DNA of 64,000 nt from an uncultured delta proteobacterium (GTDB lineage Bacteria > Myxococcota_A > Polyangia > Polyangiales > Polyangiaceae): assembly GCA_903892415.1 (NCBI GenBank), contig CAITIQ010000377.1, positions 1-64,000 of the forward strand, given 5' to 3'. Below are positions 53,412 through 61,209 of the stretch, in pieces (within the stretch, counting starts at the first letter, position 1; each line of letters starts with the position of its first letter). Under the pieces are notes generated by a model that had not been told where the DNA came from, did not search any database, and saw only the letters and a list, made by a program, of their open reading frames with translations. The translations under genes were made by a program, and so were the position numbers.

Positions 53412-54454
53412 GCGGCTCATTTTCCGCGGAGCTAGCCAGGGTTCAGTCGCGCATCGGCAAGAGCGTCTACTCGGTGCCTTGGTACCTGGTGCTCGGTGAG
53501 CCTCTGGTGGGCAAGTCCACCTTCTTACGCACGTCCAATTTGACGATGCGTGAAGCCCCGATCGAGGGCCAGTATTGCCACTATTGGCTGGCCAACGAAG
53601 CGGTGATGATCGAAGCGCGCGAGCCGCTCGTCGGGCCCAACAAGAACCTCGCGCTGCTGCGTGACCTGATCGAGGGTGTGCTCAAGTTACGACCTCGGGA
53701 GCCGCTCGATGGCATCGTCTTGGTGATGAGCGCGACCGACATCGCCGAGCGCGTGGAGGAGCCTCTCGAGGAGCACGCCCAACACTTGCGGAGCTACCTG
53801 ATCGAGGTTTGTCGCACGCTGCAGGTGGATATTCCGGTGTACGTGGTGATCAATCGCTACGACACGCTGTGGGGCTTCGCCGAGGTCTTTTCGTGGAACG
53901 CCGACCGGGCAAAAGAAGACTCGTGGGGCTTCCTCGTTCACCCAACGATCCCGAGCCAAGAGACGTGGACGCACGCGCAAGAGGGCCTGCGCGGCCTCAC
54001 GGCTCGTGTGGAAGCCCAGTGTTTGATGAAACTCTCCAGTGAAGACGGCGTTGAGCAAAGAATCCGCTCGTTCCAACACCTGGTGGAGTCGCGGGTGTTT
54101 CTTGAGCGCCTGTTCGAGGTGCTGAAGATCCTCTCCTTCTCGAGCGCCTATGAGCGAGCGCCCTGGCTGCGGTCGACGATCTTGGGCAGCTCGGTCCCTG
54201 GCGCCGGTGACCGCATTCGCGCGGGAATGGCGCGCTTTGCAAACATGGGGCTCTCTCAGAACCCGTACGATCCCAACCGCTCAGGCCGGCCCGGCGGTCT
54301 GCCATTGCATGGCTTTTTGCGCGGGGTGGTGCTGCCGGAGAAGGAGCTCGTGCCGCTCAAGATACGTTGGCGTGACGACCCGATCTGTGTGATCGGGTTC
54401 ATCCTCGGGTTCCTGTTTTTGCTCGGCAGTTTCCTCGTGCGTTACGCGCTCTGA
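53408..54454 (+). CDS. Miniature IcmF/TssM protein (GTPase-like domain plus one helix)
   Basis: 348 residues, overlapping the TssL-like gene by four bases. The N-terminal region matches the cytosolic NTPase-like domain of TssM: VPWYLVLGEPLVGKSTFLR near 25-43 (Walker A), GIVLVMSATDI near 98, IPVYVVINRYDTLWGFAEVF near 135. The DTAGR and TKxD motifs are replaced (MIEAREP, NRYD). It ends with one membrane helix (VIGFILGFLFLLGSFLVRY). TssM proteins are ~1100 residues with two N-terminal helices and a large periplasmic domain; both are missing here. Not obviously broken, since start, overlap and stop are clean. Confidence 0.8.
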   Translation: MSGSFSAELARVQSRIGKSVYSVPWYLVLGEPLVGKSTFLRTSNLTMREAPIEGQYCHYWLANEAVMIEAREPLVGPNKNLALLRDLIEGVLKLRPREPLDGIVLVMSATDIAERVEEPLEEHAQHLRSYLIEVCRTLQVDIPVYVVINRYDTLWGFAEVFSWNADRAKEDSWGFLVHPTIPSQETWTHAQEGLRGLTARVEAQCLMKLSSEDGVEQRIRSFQHLVESRVFLERLFEVLKILSFSSAYERAPWLRSTILGSSVPGAGDRIRAGMARFANMGLSQNPYDPNRSGRPGGLPLHGFLRGVVLPEKELVPLKIRWRDDPICVIGFILGFLFLLGSFLVRYAL

Positions 54455-54474
54455 GGCCTGCGGGCGGTGGCGGC

Positions 54475-55125
54475 CTAGTTTTCGCCGATCACCCAATCTT
54501 CGCCCTCGGCCTCTTCAGCGGCTTCCTCCGTCGCGGTGGCCTCCTCTGCTGCGCTTGAATCAACGGTCTCGCTTTCTTCCTCGTCGATCGTTTCTGACGG
54601 CTCCAGTTCGCTCTCGGTGGTTGCAGCAGGCTGGGGCTTGCGGCGCGATTTGTGCGGCTTGGTCTTGGCCAACGACTTCACCGTGCGATCGGCGCTTAGG
54701 CTGACCTCACCGAGAGACTCCGACTTCTCGAAGCTCTTGCCCGCGAAGAGGAGCGTGGCTGCGTCGAGGTTTCGGACTTCCTCGCTGCGGAACTCCACGG
54801 TGATGCGAGCGTTGCTGCCCCGGGGGATGTGCACCGGCTTGTGGGTACGCTTGCCCGCGCGACTCGGAACCTTCGAGCCGTCCTCGAGCCGTAGCGCGAA
54901 GTCGTCGCGAGCGACGAGCAGCGCCTCTGCCCCGCGATTCTCGACCTGGGCCCGTACCACCACGCGGTCGCCGCGGACGTACGCGTCGCGAATGGTGATG
55001 CTTACGCCGTCTTCAACGACCGGAGCGTCAGCATAAAGAGCCACCTTGGGCCCGCGGCAGCCCGTTGCGACGAGCAATCCCAAGAGGCCGACCAGGAGCA
55101 GATTCTTCGTGCGGCGGTACAACAT
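54475..55125 (-). CDS. Lipoprotein with Ig-like domain and acidic tail
   Basis: 216 residues. Signal peptide with lipobox LVATGC (Cys ~23), then a beta-sandwich-like domain (VEDGVSITIRDAYVRGDRVVVRAQVENRGAEALLV, FALRLEDG, ITVEFRSEEV) to ~135, a basic stretch (KPHKSRRKPQP), and a Glu/Thr/Ser-rich acidic tail. Convergent with the mini-TssM gene. Possibly a periplasmic partner of that complex, as TssJ is for TssM, but no TssJ-specific motif is evident; this is only a suggestion. Confidence 0.65.
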   Translation of the reverse strand: MLYRRTKNLLLVGLLGLLVATGCRGPKVALYADAPVVEDGVSITIRDAYVRGDRVVVRAQVENRGAEALLVARDDFALRLEDGSKVPSRAGKRTHKPVHIPRGSNARITVEFRSEEVRNLDAATLLFAGKSFEKSESLGEVSLSADRTVKSLAKTKPHKSRRKPQPAATTESELEPSETIDEEESETVDSSAAEEATATEEAAEEAEGEDWVIGEN

Positions 55126-55255
55126 GCATCAACGGGTAGCATCGACGCGCCTTTTCTCATTCGAGCGAGCAGGTTCTCGACCCTGGGAGCAGCTTTTCGC
55201 CGACTTTCCGATCGCGGCTCTGCACCAGTCGCTCGAGCTCCGATAGAGTTGGCGC

Positions 55256-56119
55256 ATGTCGGGGATATTCGCAGAAGTACTGCTTCCGTTGGCGCTCGGG
55301 ATCATCATGCTCGGGCTCGGCCTTTCGCTGACGGTGCAGGACTTCCTGCGGGTTGCGCGTATTCCGTTAGCGGTCCTGGTTGGCTTGTTCTGCCAGATGC
55401 TGCTGTTGCCGGCGGTCTGCTACGGCGTCGCAGTGCTGTTTCGGCTTCCTCCGGAGCTAGCCGTTGGCTTGATGTTGTTGTCGGCGTCGCCTGGCGGAGC
55501 AACCGCCAACCTCTTCAGCCATTTAGCCAAAGGCGACGTGGCGCTGAACATCACCCTGACCGCGACCAACAGCTTGCTGTCGCTGTTCACGCTGCCTTTC
55601 ATCGTGTCGTTCAGTTTGCGGGCCTTCATGGCCTCGGATCAACAGATCCCAATTCAGCCGCAGAAGGTGATCCAGGTCTTCGCCATCGTGCTGGTGCCGG
55701 TGATCATCGGCATGGTGATTCGGCGAGTGAGAGAGCCGTGGGCCCTGCGCGCCGACAAGCCTGTGCGCATCGCTTCGGCCATCTTTCTAGCGCTGATCGT
55801 GATTGCCTCGATCGGCAAAGAGGGCGCGAAGGTTGGCGGTTACATCCAGCAAATCGGTTTGGCGGCGTTGGTCTTCAACCTGCTCAGCCTCAGCGTCGGC
55901 TACTTCGTCCCGCTCGCTGTGAAGCTGCCTCGCAAACAGGCGGTAGCGATCGGCATGGAGATCGGCATTCACAACGCGACGCTGGCCATTGCCATCGCCA
56001 ACAACGTGCTCGGAAACGCGACCATGGCGGTGCCCCCCGCCGTCTACGGCGTGCTGATGTTCGGTACGGCGGCGGGCTTCAGCTTCCTCATGAGTCGGCG
56101 GAACGCTGCCGAAGGCTGA
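55256..56119 (+). CDS. BASS family transporter (bile acid:sodium symporter-like)
   Basis: 287 residues, ~9-10 helices. LSASPGGATANLFSHLAKGDVALNITLT (near 78) and GMEIGIHNATLAIAIANNVL (near 240) are the two sodium-binding/substrate motifs of the SBF/BASS family (YocS/PanS group). It probably imports an organic anion with sodium; the substrate is unknown. The 3' end overlaps the antisense 3' end of the methyltransferase-like gene by 32 bp. Confidence 0.85.
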   Translation: MSGIFAEVLLPLALGIIMLGLGLSLTVQDFLRVARIPLAVLVGLFCQMLLLPAVCYGVAVLFRLPPELAVGLMLLSASPGGATANLFSHLAKGDVALNITLTATNSLLSLFTLPFIVSFSLRAFMASDQQIPIQPQKVIQVFAIVLVPVIIGMVIRRVREPWALRADKPVRIASAIFLALIVIASIGKEGAKVGGYIQQIGLAALVFNLLSLSVGYFVPLAVKLPRKQAVAIGMEIGIHNATLAIAIANNVLGNATMAVPPAVYGVLMFGTAAGFSFLMSRRNAAEG

Positions 56120-57194
56120 CGCGCCGCCCGTCAATTCGGGTGCGCGTGGCACGCAGCGGCTTGAGCCTGGGGGATTCACGCAACGCAAGTTCGGTCGACG
56201 GGGGCAACAGCATCGGCCGACGGGCCGTTTCGGGGCGCGCGCGCATGGCAACGATCAAGCGCCGCTCTTCGGTCGAGTCGGCATAGTCGACCAGCCGCGA
56301 CGCCGCCGGCTTCTCTCCAAGGATCGCGAAGCCGCCCACCCGGCCCAAGAGGGCCAGCTGTTCGTGGCGCTCTTCCTCGGTGTGGTTGACGATCAAGAGG
56401 AGGCCGCCCGGCTTGAGCAGGGAGTACGCGTGTCGCAGCATTCGCTCGGGGAGGAAGTGGGGAAGTGGGAGTCCCCAGCGCAAGAGCGCGTAACGCAAGA
56501 CGAACGGAAACCAAAAGAAGATGACGTCCTGCGCTTCGTCCTCACGCTGCAAGAAGTCGGAGACTTGGTAGCTGACGGAGTCCTTGCGCTCGTGCGAGCT
56601 AGCCATCGCTGCGGCCTCGCGCGCATGAGCTTCTCCATGATCGCGTCGCAGAGAGAGGTCTCGGTAGATGACGTCGCCATCGAGCTCCACGCCCGACAGC
56701 CTGATCGGTTTCATCCTAGCGCGTGCCGAAAGCCAGCTTCGCAACGCGTAGGCGTAGCGGAAGTCCATTGAGCCGACATCGATCGAACGCAGCTCGCTGC
56801 CGTCGAACTCGGCGAAGCAAGGTCGCACCAGCTCCTTGGCTCGATCGAGCACGTCGAGCACGTACAGATTGTCTCGATAGTGGTGACGGCTCGAGCGCTG
56901 GTACAGGTCCTCGAGTTTGTATTGCTCACGAAGCTCCTTCTCGCGAGCCTCGCTGGCGCTGCGCTCCTCTCCCTCGAGATAGCTGAAGAGCTCGGTCTTG
57001 TCCTCGTTGCGGAAGCTTACGACCCGACCTTTGAAGCGAATCAGGCGACGAAGCTTGAACGCGAGCTGATTCCAAGGCGCGCGCAAAATGATCAACGCTG
57101 TGAGGTCGACCTTTCGCGCCGTCATGAGCGAAAGGCTCACCCACACGAAGGGGACAAGCCCCACCAGCAGGAGGATGGCCTGTGTAGCGGACAT
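56088..57194 (-). CDS. Membrane-anchored class I methyltransferase-like protein
   Basis: 368 residues. One N-terminal membrane helix (ILLLVGLVPFVWVSLSLMTA) followed by a basic region, then a methyltransferase-like Rossmann fold: LRSIDVGSMDFRYAYALRSWL near 135 at the SAM-loop position, LSGVELDGDVIYRDL with the acidic strand-2 end, DVIFFWFPFVLRY, and LLKPGGLLLIVNHTEEE. The glycine loop IDVGSMDF is weaker than the normal E/DxGxGxG, so SAM binding may be altered. ATG 57194 has only a weak ribosome site. Confidence 0.65.
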   Translation of the reverse strand: MSATQAILLLVGLVPFVWVSLSLMTARKVDLTALIILRAPWNQLAFKLRRLIRFKGRVVSFRNEDKTELFSYLEGEERSASEAREKELREQYKLEDLYQRSSRHHYRDNLYVLDVLDRAKELVRPCFAEFDGSELRSIDVGSMDFRYAYALRSWLSARARMKPIRLSGVELDGDVIYRDLSLRRDHGEAHAREAAAMASSHERKDSVSYQVSDFLQREDEAQDVIFFWFPFVLRYALLRWGLPLPHFLPERMLRHAYSLLKPGGLLLIVNHTEEERHEQLALLGRVGGFAILGEKPAASRLVDYADSTEERRLIVAMRARPETARRPMLLPPSTELALRESPRLKPLRATRTRIDGRRVSLRQRSADS

Positions 57195-57254
57195 GATGCT
57201 CGCTAAGCAAACTCGGCGCCGTTCACTCCAGCGAGTAGTTTCCAGCGGTTCCGA

Positions 57255-57314
57255 CGCCCTTTAGCGACAGCGCGATGACGCTAAAGGGCGCGAGCGCCAC
57301 CGCTATGGCGCTCG
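57255..57314 (-). terminator. Two adjacent strong hairpins downstream of the cyclophilin gene
   Basis: CGCCCTTTAGCG (57255-57266) pairs perfectly with CGCTAAAGGGCG (57279-57290), loop 12; directly next to it CGAGCGCCA (57291-57299) pairs with TGGCGCTCG (57306-57314), loop 6. In minus-strand transcription they lie just after the cyclophilin gene stop and before the methyltransferase-like gene, so a tandem terminator is the simplest reading. No T-run. Confidence 0.55.
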
Positions 57315-57327
57315 ACGGGGAGCGGCC

Positions 57328-58155
57328 TCAGCAGCGGGTGATGGTGACCGAGTGGATGATGACCGGCGCGTTCGGCTCTTCATTGGAGGCGGGCACCTCG
57401 GTAATGGTTTTGATCACGTCCACCTCTGAGCACAGGCCGAAGATGGTGTAGCCACCATCAAGGAACGAGGCCTCGAGTTCCGCCACCATGAAGAACTGAC
57501 TGCCGTTGGTGTCTGGACCAGCGTTGGCGTAGGAGAGCGTTCCGGGGACATGGCTCTTGTCAGCCGTCTCATTGACGAACTCGTAGCCCGGACCACCAAA
57601 GCCGTTGCCCAAGGGATCTCCACCTTGCGCGACGAAGTCGTCCACCACGCGGTGGATCGTCAGGCCGTCGTAGAAGCGGACTCCGCGCGTCCAAACGTCG
57701 GTCTCCGGGTGCAAGAAGGCGCGCCGACCTCGTGCCAACCCCACGAAGTTGGCGACACCAATCGGTGCCACCTCAGGAAAAAGCTCGCAGGTGATGGTGC
57801 CGAAGTCGGTGTCGAAGATCGCGCGCAGCGGGCCAGGCCCTTCGGGCAGCTCGGCCAGCGCTTCATCAAGCGTGAAGTCGTTGCTCTCCGGATCGGCGCC
57901 TCCGCCGAGCTCCTCAAACGGTACATCAACGTCCTCCCCGCAAGAACCTGCCCCGCCCCCGCCGCTACTACCGCTGTTGCTTCCGCCGCTGCTGGTGTTT
58001 CCACCGCCACCACTGTCGCTGCTTGAGGAGCCGCCTTGTCCGCCTGCATTGCTACTCGACGAAGAGTCTCCGCAGCCGATCAGGAGGATGGCTGCAATGA
58101 CTGGTGCCGAGTTGAAGGACTTCGGCGAAAAGAGTGCGCCAAACGAAAGCTTCAT
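57328..58155 (-). CDS. Cyclophilin-type peptidyl-prolyl isomerase lipoprotein
   Basis: 275 residues from ATG 58155. Lipobox ILLIGCGD (Cys28), then a ~50-residue Ser/Gly linker, then a cyclophilin domain: FVAQGGDPLGNGFGGPGYEF, GTLSYANAGPDTNGSQFFMV and LDGGYTIFGLCSEVDVI. It should catalyse proline isomerisation of extracytoplasmic proteins. Divergent from the TetR gene, whose putative operator lies in the shared 111-bp region. Confidence 0.9.
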   Translation of the reverse strand: MKLSFGALFSPKSFNSAPVIAAILLIGCGDSSSSSNAGGQGGSSSSDSGGGGNTSSGGSNSGSSGGGGAGSCGEDVDVPFEELGGGADPESNDFTLDEALAELPEGPGPLRAIFDTDFGTITCELFPEVAPIGVANFVGLARGRRAFLHPETDVWTRGVRFYDGLTIHRVVDDFVAQGGDPLGNGFGGPGYEFVNETADKSHVPGTLSYANAGPDTNGSQFFMVAELEASFLDGGYTIFGLCSEVDVIKTITEVPASNEEPNAPVIIHSVTITRC

Positions 58156-58191
58156 TGCGTCACGGTACACGCCTGCGCGCGAAAGAACGAC

Positions 58192-58250
58192 TTGTTGACC
58201 TCGAGTCAGCGCTCTATTCTCACGAAGGTGTTCCTTGCGGAACGCGCAAG
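58192..58250 (+). promoter_or_regulatory. Promoter and operator-like repeats upstream of the TetR gene
   Basis: TTGTTG (58192-58197) and TATTCT (58215-58220) are separated by 17 bp and fit a sigma-70-type promoter for the TetR gene. Just downstream lie two overlapping inverted repeats, GTTCC-TTGC-GGAAC (58230-58243) and CTTGCG-GAACG-CGCAAG (58234-58250), between -10 and ATG, a typical place for autorepression. Confidence 0.45.
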
Positions 58251-58266
58251 AACTAAGCGAGGACTG

Positions 58267-58866
58267 ATGGCTACAAGCGAGCAACCGAAACGACGCGAGC
58301 GACTCGATACTGCCGCTCGACGTGAACAATTGATCGCCGTCGGTCGTGAGTTGTTCCAACAGCGCCCTTACGACCAAGTGTCGATGGATGATGTCGCGGC
58401 GGGAGCCGGCGTCTCCAAGGGTTTGATCTTCCACTACTTCGATTCGAAGCGAGACCTCTACGTCGAGATCATCGGCCGAGGCGCGACCGACTTGATGCAG
58501 GCCTCTGCGGTTCCCGATGCCACGGCGATGGCACCGATTGAGCGGCTCACCGCGGGCCTTCATCGCTACCTCGAATACGCAGAGCGTGCAGGGCGTGGCT
58601 ACACGTCGCTCCTCACCGGCGGGGTGGGAGTCGATCCGGAGGTCGTCAACATCGTCGAGTCGGTGCGTCGAACCTTCGTCGACCGAATTCTCTCGAGCCT
58701 GCCCTACGTAGCCACCGCTGTGACGCGCGTTGCCGTTCGCGGTTTCGTTGGCTTCGTCGAGGCGGCAAGCGTCGAGTGGCTCAACAACAAGGACGAGGTA
58801 AGCCGCGAGCAGGTCGTGCAGCTGATGATTCGTACTCTCTTCTCAACGCTGCAGCGCTCGGAGTAG
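58267..58866 (+). CDS. TetR-family transcriptional regulator
   Basis: 199 residues from ATG 58267 with GAGGA upstream. The N-terminal helix-turn-helix is intact: REQLIAVGRELFQQRPYDQVSMDDVAAGAGVSKGLIFHYFDSKRDLYVE. The C-terminal ligand domain is all-helical. It probably represses itself and perhaps the divergent cyclophilin gene; ligand unknown. Confidence 0.9.
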   Translation: MATSEQPKRRERLDTAARREQLIAVGRELFQQRPYDQVSMDDVAAGAGVSKGLIFHYFDSKRDLYVEIIGRGATDLMQASAVPDATAMAPIERLTAGLHRYLEYAERAGRGYTSLLTGGVGVDPEVVNIVESVRRTFVDRILSSLPYVATAVTRVAVRGFVGFVEAASVEWLNNKDEVSREQVVQLMIRTLFSTLQRSE

Positions 58867-58971
58867 CGGAGCCGCGCGGTAGCGCATGGAACGACGAAGC
58901 CTCCGACTCAGACCTCCTGGTGGAGGGCTGGGCCGAAGGCTTTTTTCGTGGCTTTGAGGCGGAGCCCGGGC
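58867..58971. terminator. Candidate terminator after the TetR gene
   Basis: The gap between convergent genes has CCTCC-TGGT-GGAGG and, a few bases later, a short GGCC-GAA-GGCT stem followed by a run of six T (TTTTTT), which fits + strand termination. The stem is weak. Confidence 0.35.
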
Positions 58972-59529
58972 TCACTCTTCTTCGGTTACGGCGCCGTCGC
59001 AGTTTTCAACCGAGACGAAGCCCTGGAAGATCTCGCAGACTTTGCCCTCGCTCTCGACACCTGCGCATTTGAAGGTCATCCACGCTTGCCCGCCGACAGC
59101 GCCTTGATCCTCGGAGTTGAACCAAAAGAGGCAGTTGTTAGCGGAGTAAAGCTCACCGCCAGTATCGACCGAGGCGTAGCTGAGTTGCCCCTCGATCGCG
59201 TTGGCCTCCGAATCGTTGCTGCTGGAGATGCCGCTCACCTTGACCTGCAAGAACGGCTTCTCGTCGATCTTGGCGTTGACGTCGAAGCCCCCGCCGACGC
59301 TGAGCACGCTGCAGGTCACGGTGGTGTCCGCAGCTCCGTCGGCGATCATCTCGGGCGTACCGGAGTTGCCAATGACGCCTACGCCAGTTTCATGGGTGAG
59401 CAGGCTGCAGCTCGAGCCAGTGTCTCGGAACTGAAGAAAGAACGCACCTGCCGGGGTCGGCAGGGGAGGGTCCTCACAGCCGAGGAGGAGGAGCGCAGCC
59501 AAGGAAGAACAGGTCGATGCTCGGAGCAT
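58972..59529 (-). CDS. Small lipoprotein of unknown function
   Basis: 185 residues from ATG 59529 (MLRASTCSS); two in-frame ATGs upstream (59547, 59565) are possible. Lipobox LLLLGCED. The mature part is beta-rich and acidic, with GGFDVNAKIDEKPFLQVKVSGISSS and a C-terminal MTFKCAGVESEGKVCEIFQGFVSVENC with paired cysteines. The family is not recognised. It lies between the TetR gene (convergent) and tRNA-His. Confidence 0.65.
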   Translation of the reverse strand: MLRASTCSSLAALLLLGCEDPPLPTPAGAFFLQFRDTGSSCSLLTHETGVGVIGNSGTPEMIADGAADTTVTCSVLSVGGGFDVNAKIDEKPFLQVKVSGISSSNDSEANAIEGQLSYASVDTGGELYSANNCLFWFNSEDQGAVGGQAWMTFKCAGVESEGKVCEIFQGFVSVENCDGAVTEEE

Positions 59530-59663
59530 GGTGGAGGTGTACACCATGTCCAAGTCGTGGGCCATATTCGCACTTCACCGCGGGGCTTAAGTCAGCTGCT
59601 TTTCAAACCACCCGCGTTCAAGCGCCGCTCTCGCGCGAGACGCATCAGGGACAGCGAACTTTT

Positions 59664-59740
59664 TGGGGTGAGTAACGGGGCTTGAACCCGCGACAACCGG
59701 TACCACAAACCAGTGCTCTACCAACTGAGCTATACCCACC
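59664..59740 (-). tRNA. tRNA-His (GTG)
   Basis: Read on the minus strand, a complete cloverleaf is visible: acceptor GTGGGTA/TACTCAC, D arm GCTCAGTTGGTAGAGC, anticodon stem CTGGT/ACCGG with loop TTGTGGT (anticodon GTG), T arm GCGGG-TTCAAGC-CCCGT. An extra G at position -1 pairs with C73, the special feature of tRNA-His. The 3' CCA is encoded. Confidence 0.95.
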
Positions 59741-59841
59741 GTGCCGTTACCAGCGCGCTGAATCATACTGAGCTTCACGCGCCAAGCAACCTCAAAATCT
59801 TCAATCAGCGAAAGGCGACCCCAATCAGGCCAAGGGGAAGC

Positions 59842-60912
59842 TCAGAGTCGCCACTCCGACTTGAGGATTGATCGGGTCTCGGCGATCTCCAGCGCGTGGG
59901 ATGACGAGAGCGGTTGCTTCGTGCTCTCGTCCCAGCTCTCGAGGCCCATCATCGCGCTGACTGCAGCCTCGAGGCTGGTCTCGAGACCCTCCAGATCGTA
60001 GCCACCCTCGAGAAACAGCGCCATTCTCCCTTTGGCGGTGGCTTCGGCGAGCTTGCTCAGTTCGCGCGCCATCCACCCGAAGCCGGCTGCGCTGACCGTC
60101 ATGCCGGCCAAAGGATCGCGCGCATGGGCGTCAAACCCTGCCGAGACCAAGATCAGCTGCGGCTCGAAGCGCGCGACCACCGGTAGCACCACCTGCTCGA
60201 AGGCCGAGTGATAGGTGATGTCGCTTGCGTCCGCCGATAGTGGAACGTTCACCGTAAAGCCTTTGCCTTCACCCGTTCCGACCTCGCTGGCGCGGCCAGT
60301 TCCTGGGTAAAACGGGTACTGGTGCAGCGAGACGAAAAGCACGTTGGGATCATCGATGAAGGCCTCCTGCGTGCCGTTTCCGTGGTGAACGTCCCAATCG
60401 ACGATGGCCACCCGTTCGACCCCGCGCGCGCGCGCATGGCGCGCCGCGAGCGCAACGTTGTTGAGCAGGCAAAACCCCATCCCTCGATCCGGACGAGCGT
60501 GATGCCCTGGCGGTCGCAACAGCGCCAACCCTTTGTTTACCTCTCCCGGGCCGAGCAGCGCATCTACCAGCGCAAGCGACCCTCCAGCCGCGCGATAGGC
60601 TGCTGCGACCGAACGCGGCGTGAGATACGTGTCGTCGTCGAGCGCAGCAAACAGGCCGTTGTTGCGCTCGAGCAGCTCGACATAGGCTTCGTCGTGGACG
60701 CGCAAAATTTCGTTCGACTCGGCGTCGCGGGCGCCCTGTCTGACGAACTCGATGCCGCGTGCACGGCACGTCTCAACGGCTCGCCTGGCTGCCACGAGGC
60801 GCTCGGGGCGCTCCGGGTGATAGCCCCGTGCCCGATGTTCGTCGAACAGGGCGTCATCCACGAGGGCCAGCCGCGGCGGACGAGGTTCATTGAGCTTGTC
60901 CGGAGGGGTCAC
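59842..60912 (-). CDS. Histone deacetylase/AcuC-AphA family amidohydrolase
   Basis: 356 residues from GTG 60912, which has GAGGA six bases upstream. The Zn-dependent deacetylase motifs are intact: RPPGHHARPDRGMGFC near 128, VDWDVHHGNGTQ near 168 (Asp and His ligands), SAGFDAHARDPLAGM near 258 and EGGYDLEGL near 298. Bacterial members deacetylate acetyl-lysine or polyamines (acetoin-utilization AcuC, acetylpolyamine amidohydrolase). Substrate cannot be told. A 17-bp palindrome lies just upstream of the start. Confidence 0.9.
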   Translation of the reverse strand: MTPPDKLNEPRPPRLALVDDALFDEHRARGYHPERPERLVAARRAVETCRARGIEFVRQGARDAESNEILRVHDEAYVELLERNNGLFAALDDDTYLTPRSVAAAYRAAGGSLALVDALLGPGEVNKGLALLRPPGHHARPDRGMGFCLLNNVALAARHARARGVERVAIVDWDVHHGNGTQEAFIDDPNVLFVSLHQYPFYPGTGRASEVGTGEGKGFTVNVPLSADASDITYHSAFEQVVLPVVARFEPQLILVSAGFDAHARDPLAGMTVSAAGFGWMARELSKLAEATAKGRMALFLEGGYDLEGLETSLEAAVSAMMGLESWDESTKQPLSSSHALEIAETRSILKSEWRL

Positions 60913-61209
60913 GGCTTCCTCATCAGTGTGCGAAGGCCCTTCGCATGACTTGCAGTGCGGATCAAATGACTCGAGTTCACTGCAGCCGCGTTTGGCAGCA
61001 TGACTCGAGCCAACTCGAAGGAGCTGGCAGCTCGAATGAGCGGGCAACGTAGGGGTTGCGCGTGGTTGGCGACGGAAGATTGTTGCAATAGGGGGCGCCT
61101 GATAACGTGGCGCTGTGCCTCCTGCTGTCTGCCAAGTGAACCGCCGAAGGCCTCGTGACTGCCGAGCTCAAGCTCAACACCTTGCTGGGTGCAGAGGAGA
61201 TCGTTCCGG
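60913..61209. promoter_or_regulatory. Intergenic region with palindrome and TGACTCGAG repeats
   Basis: About 300 bp between the divergent deacetylase and cache/HAMP genes. It has the palindrome TGCGAAGG-C-CCTTCGCA (60929-60945), two copies of ATGACTCGAG (60965-60974 and 61000-61009), and GAGCTG-G-CAGCTC (61021-61033). The upstream extension of the deacetylase frame through this region lacks the family sequence and is not coding. Confidence 0.5.

Noticed and set aside
46975-61040. 16-bp identity TGGCAGCTCGAATGAG at 46975 and 61025
   Set aside because: One shared 16-mer is near chance expectation in 64 kb on both strands, and the flanks do not match.
60913-61047. 45-residue N-terminal extension of the deacetylase
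   Set aside because: Not family-like, and it runs through the TGACTCGAG repeats; GTG 60912 has a clear ribosome site.
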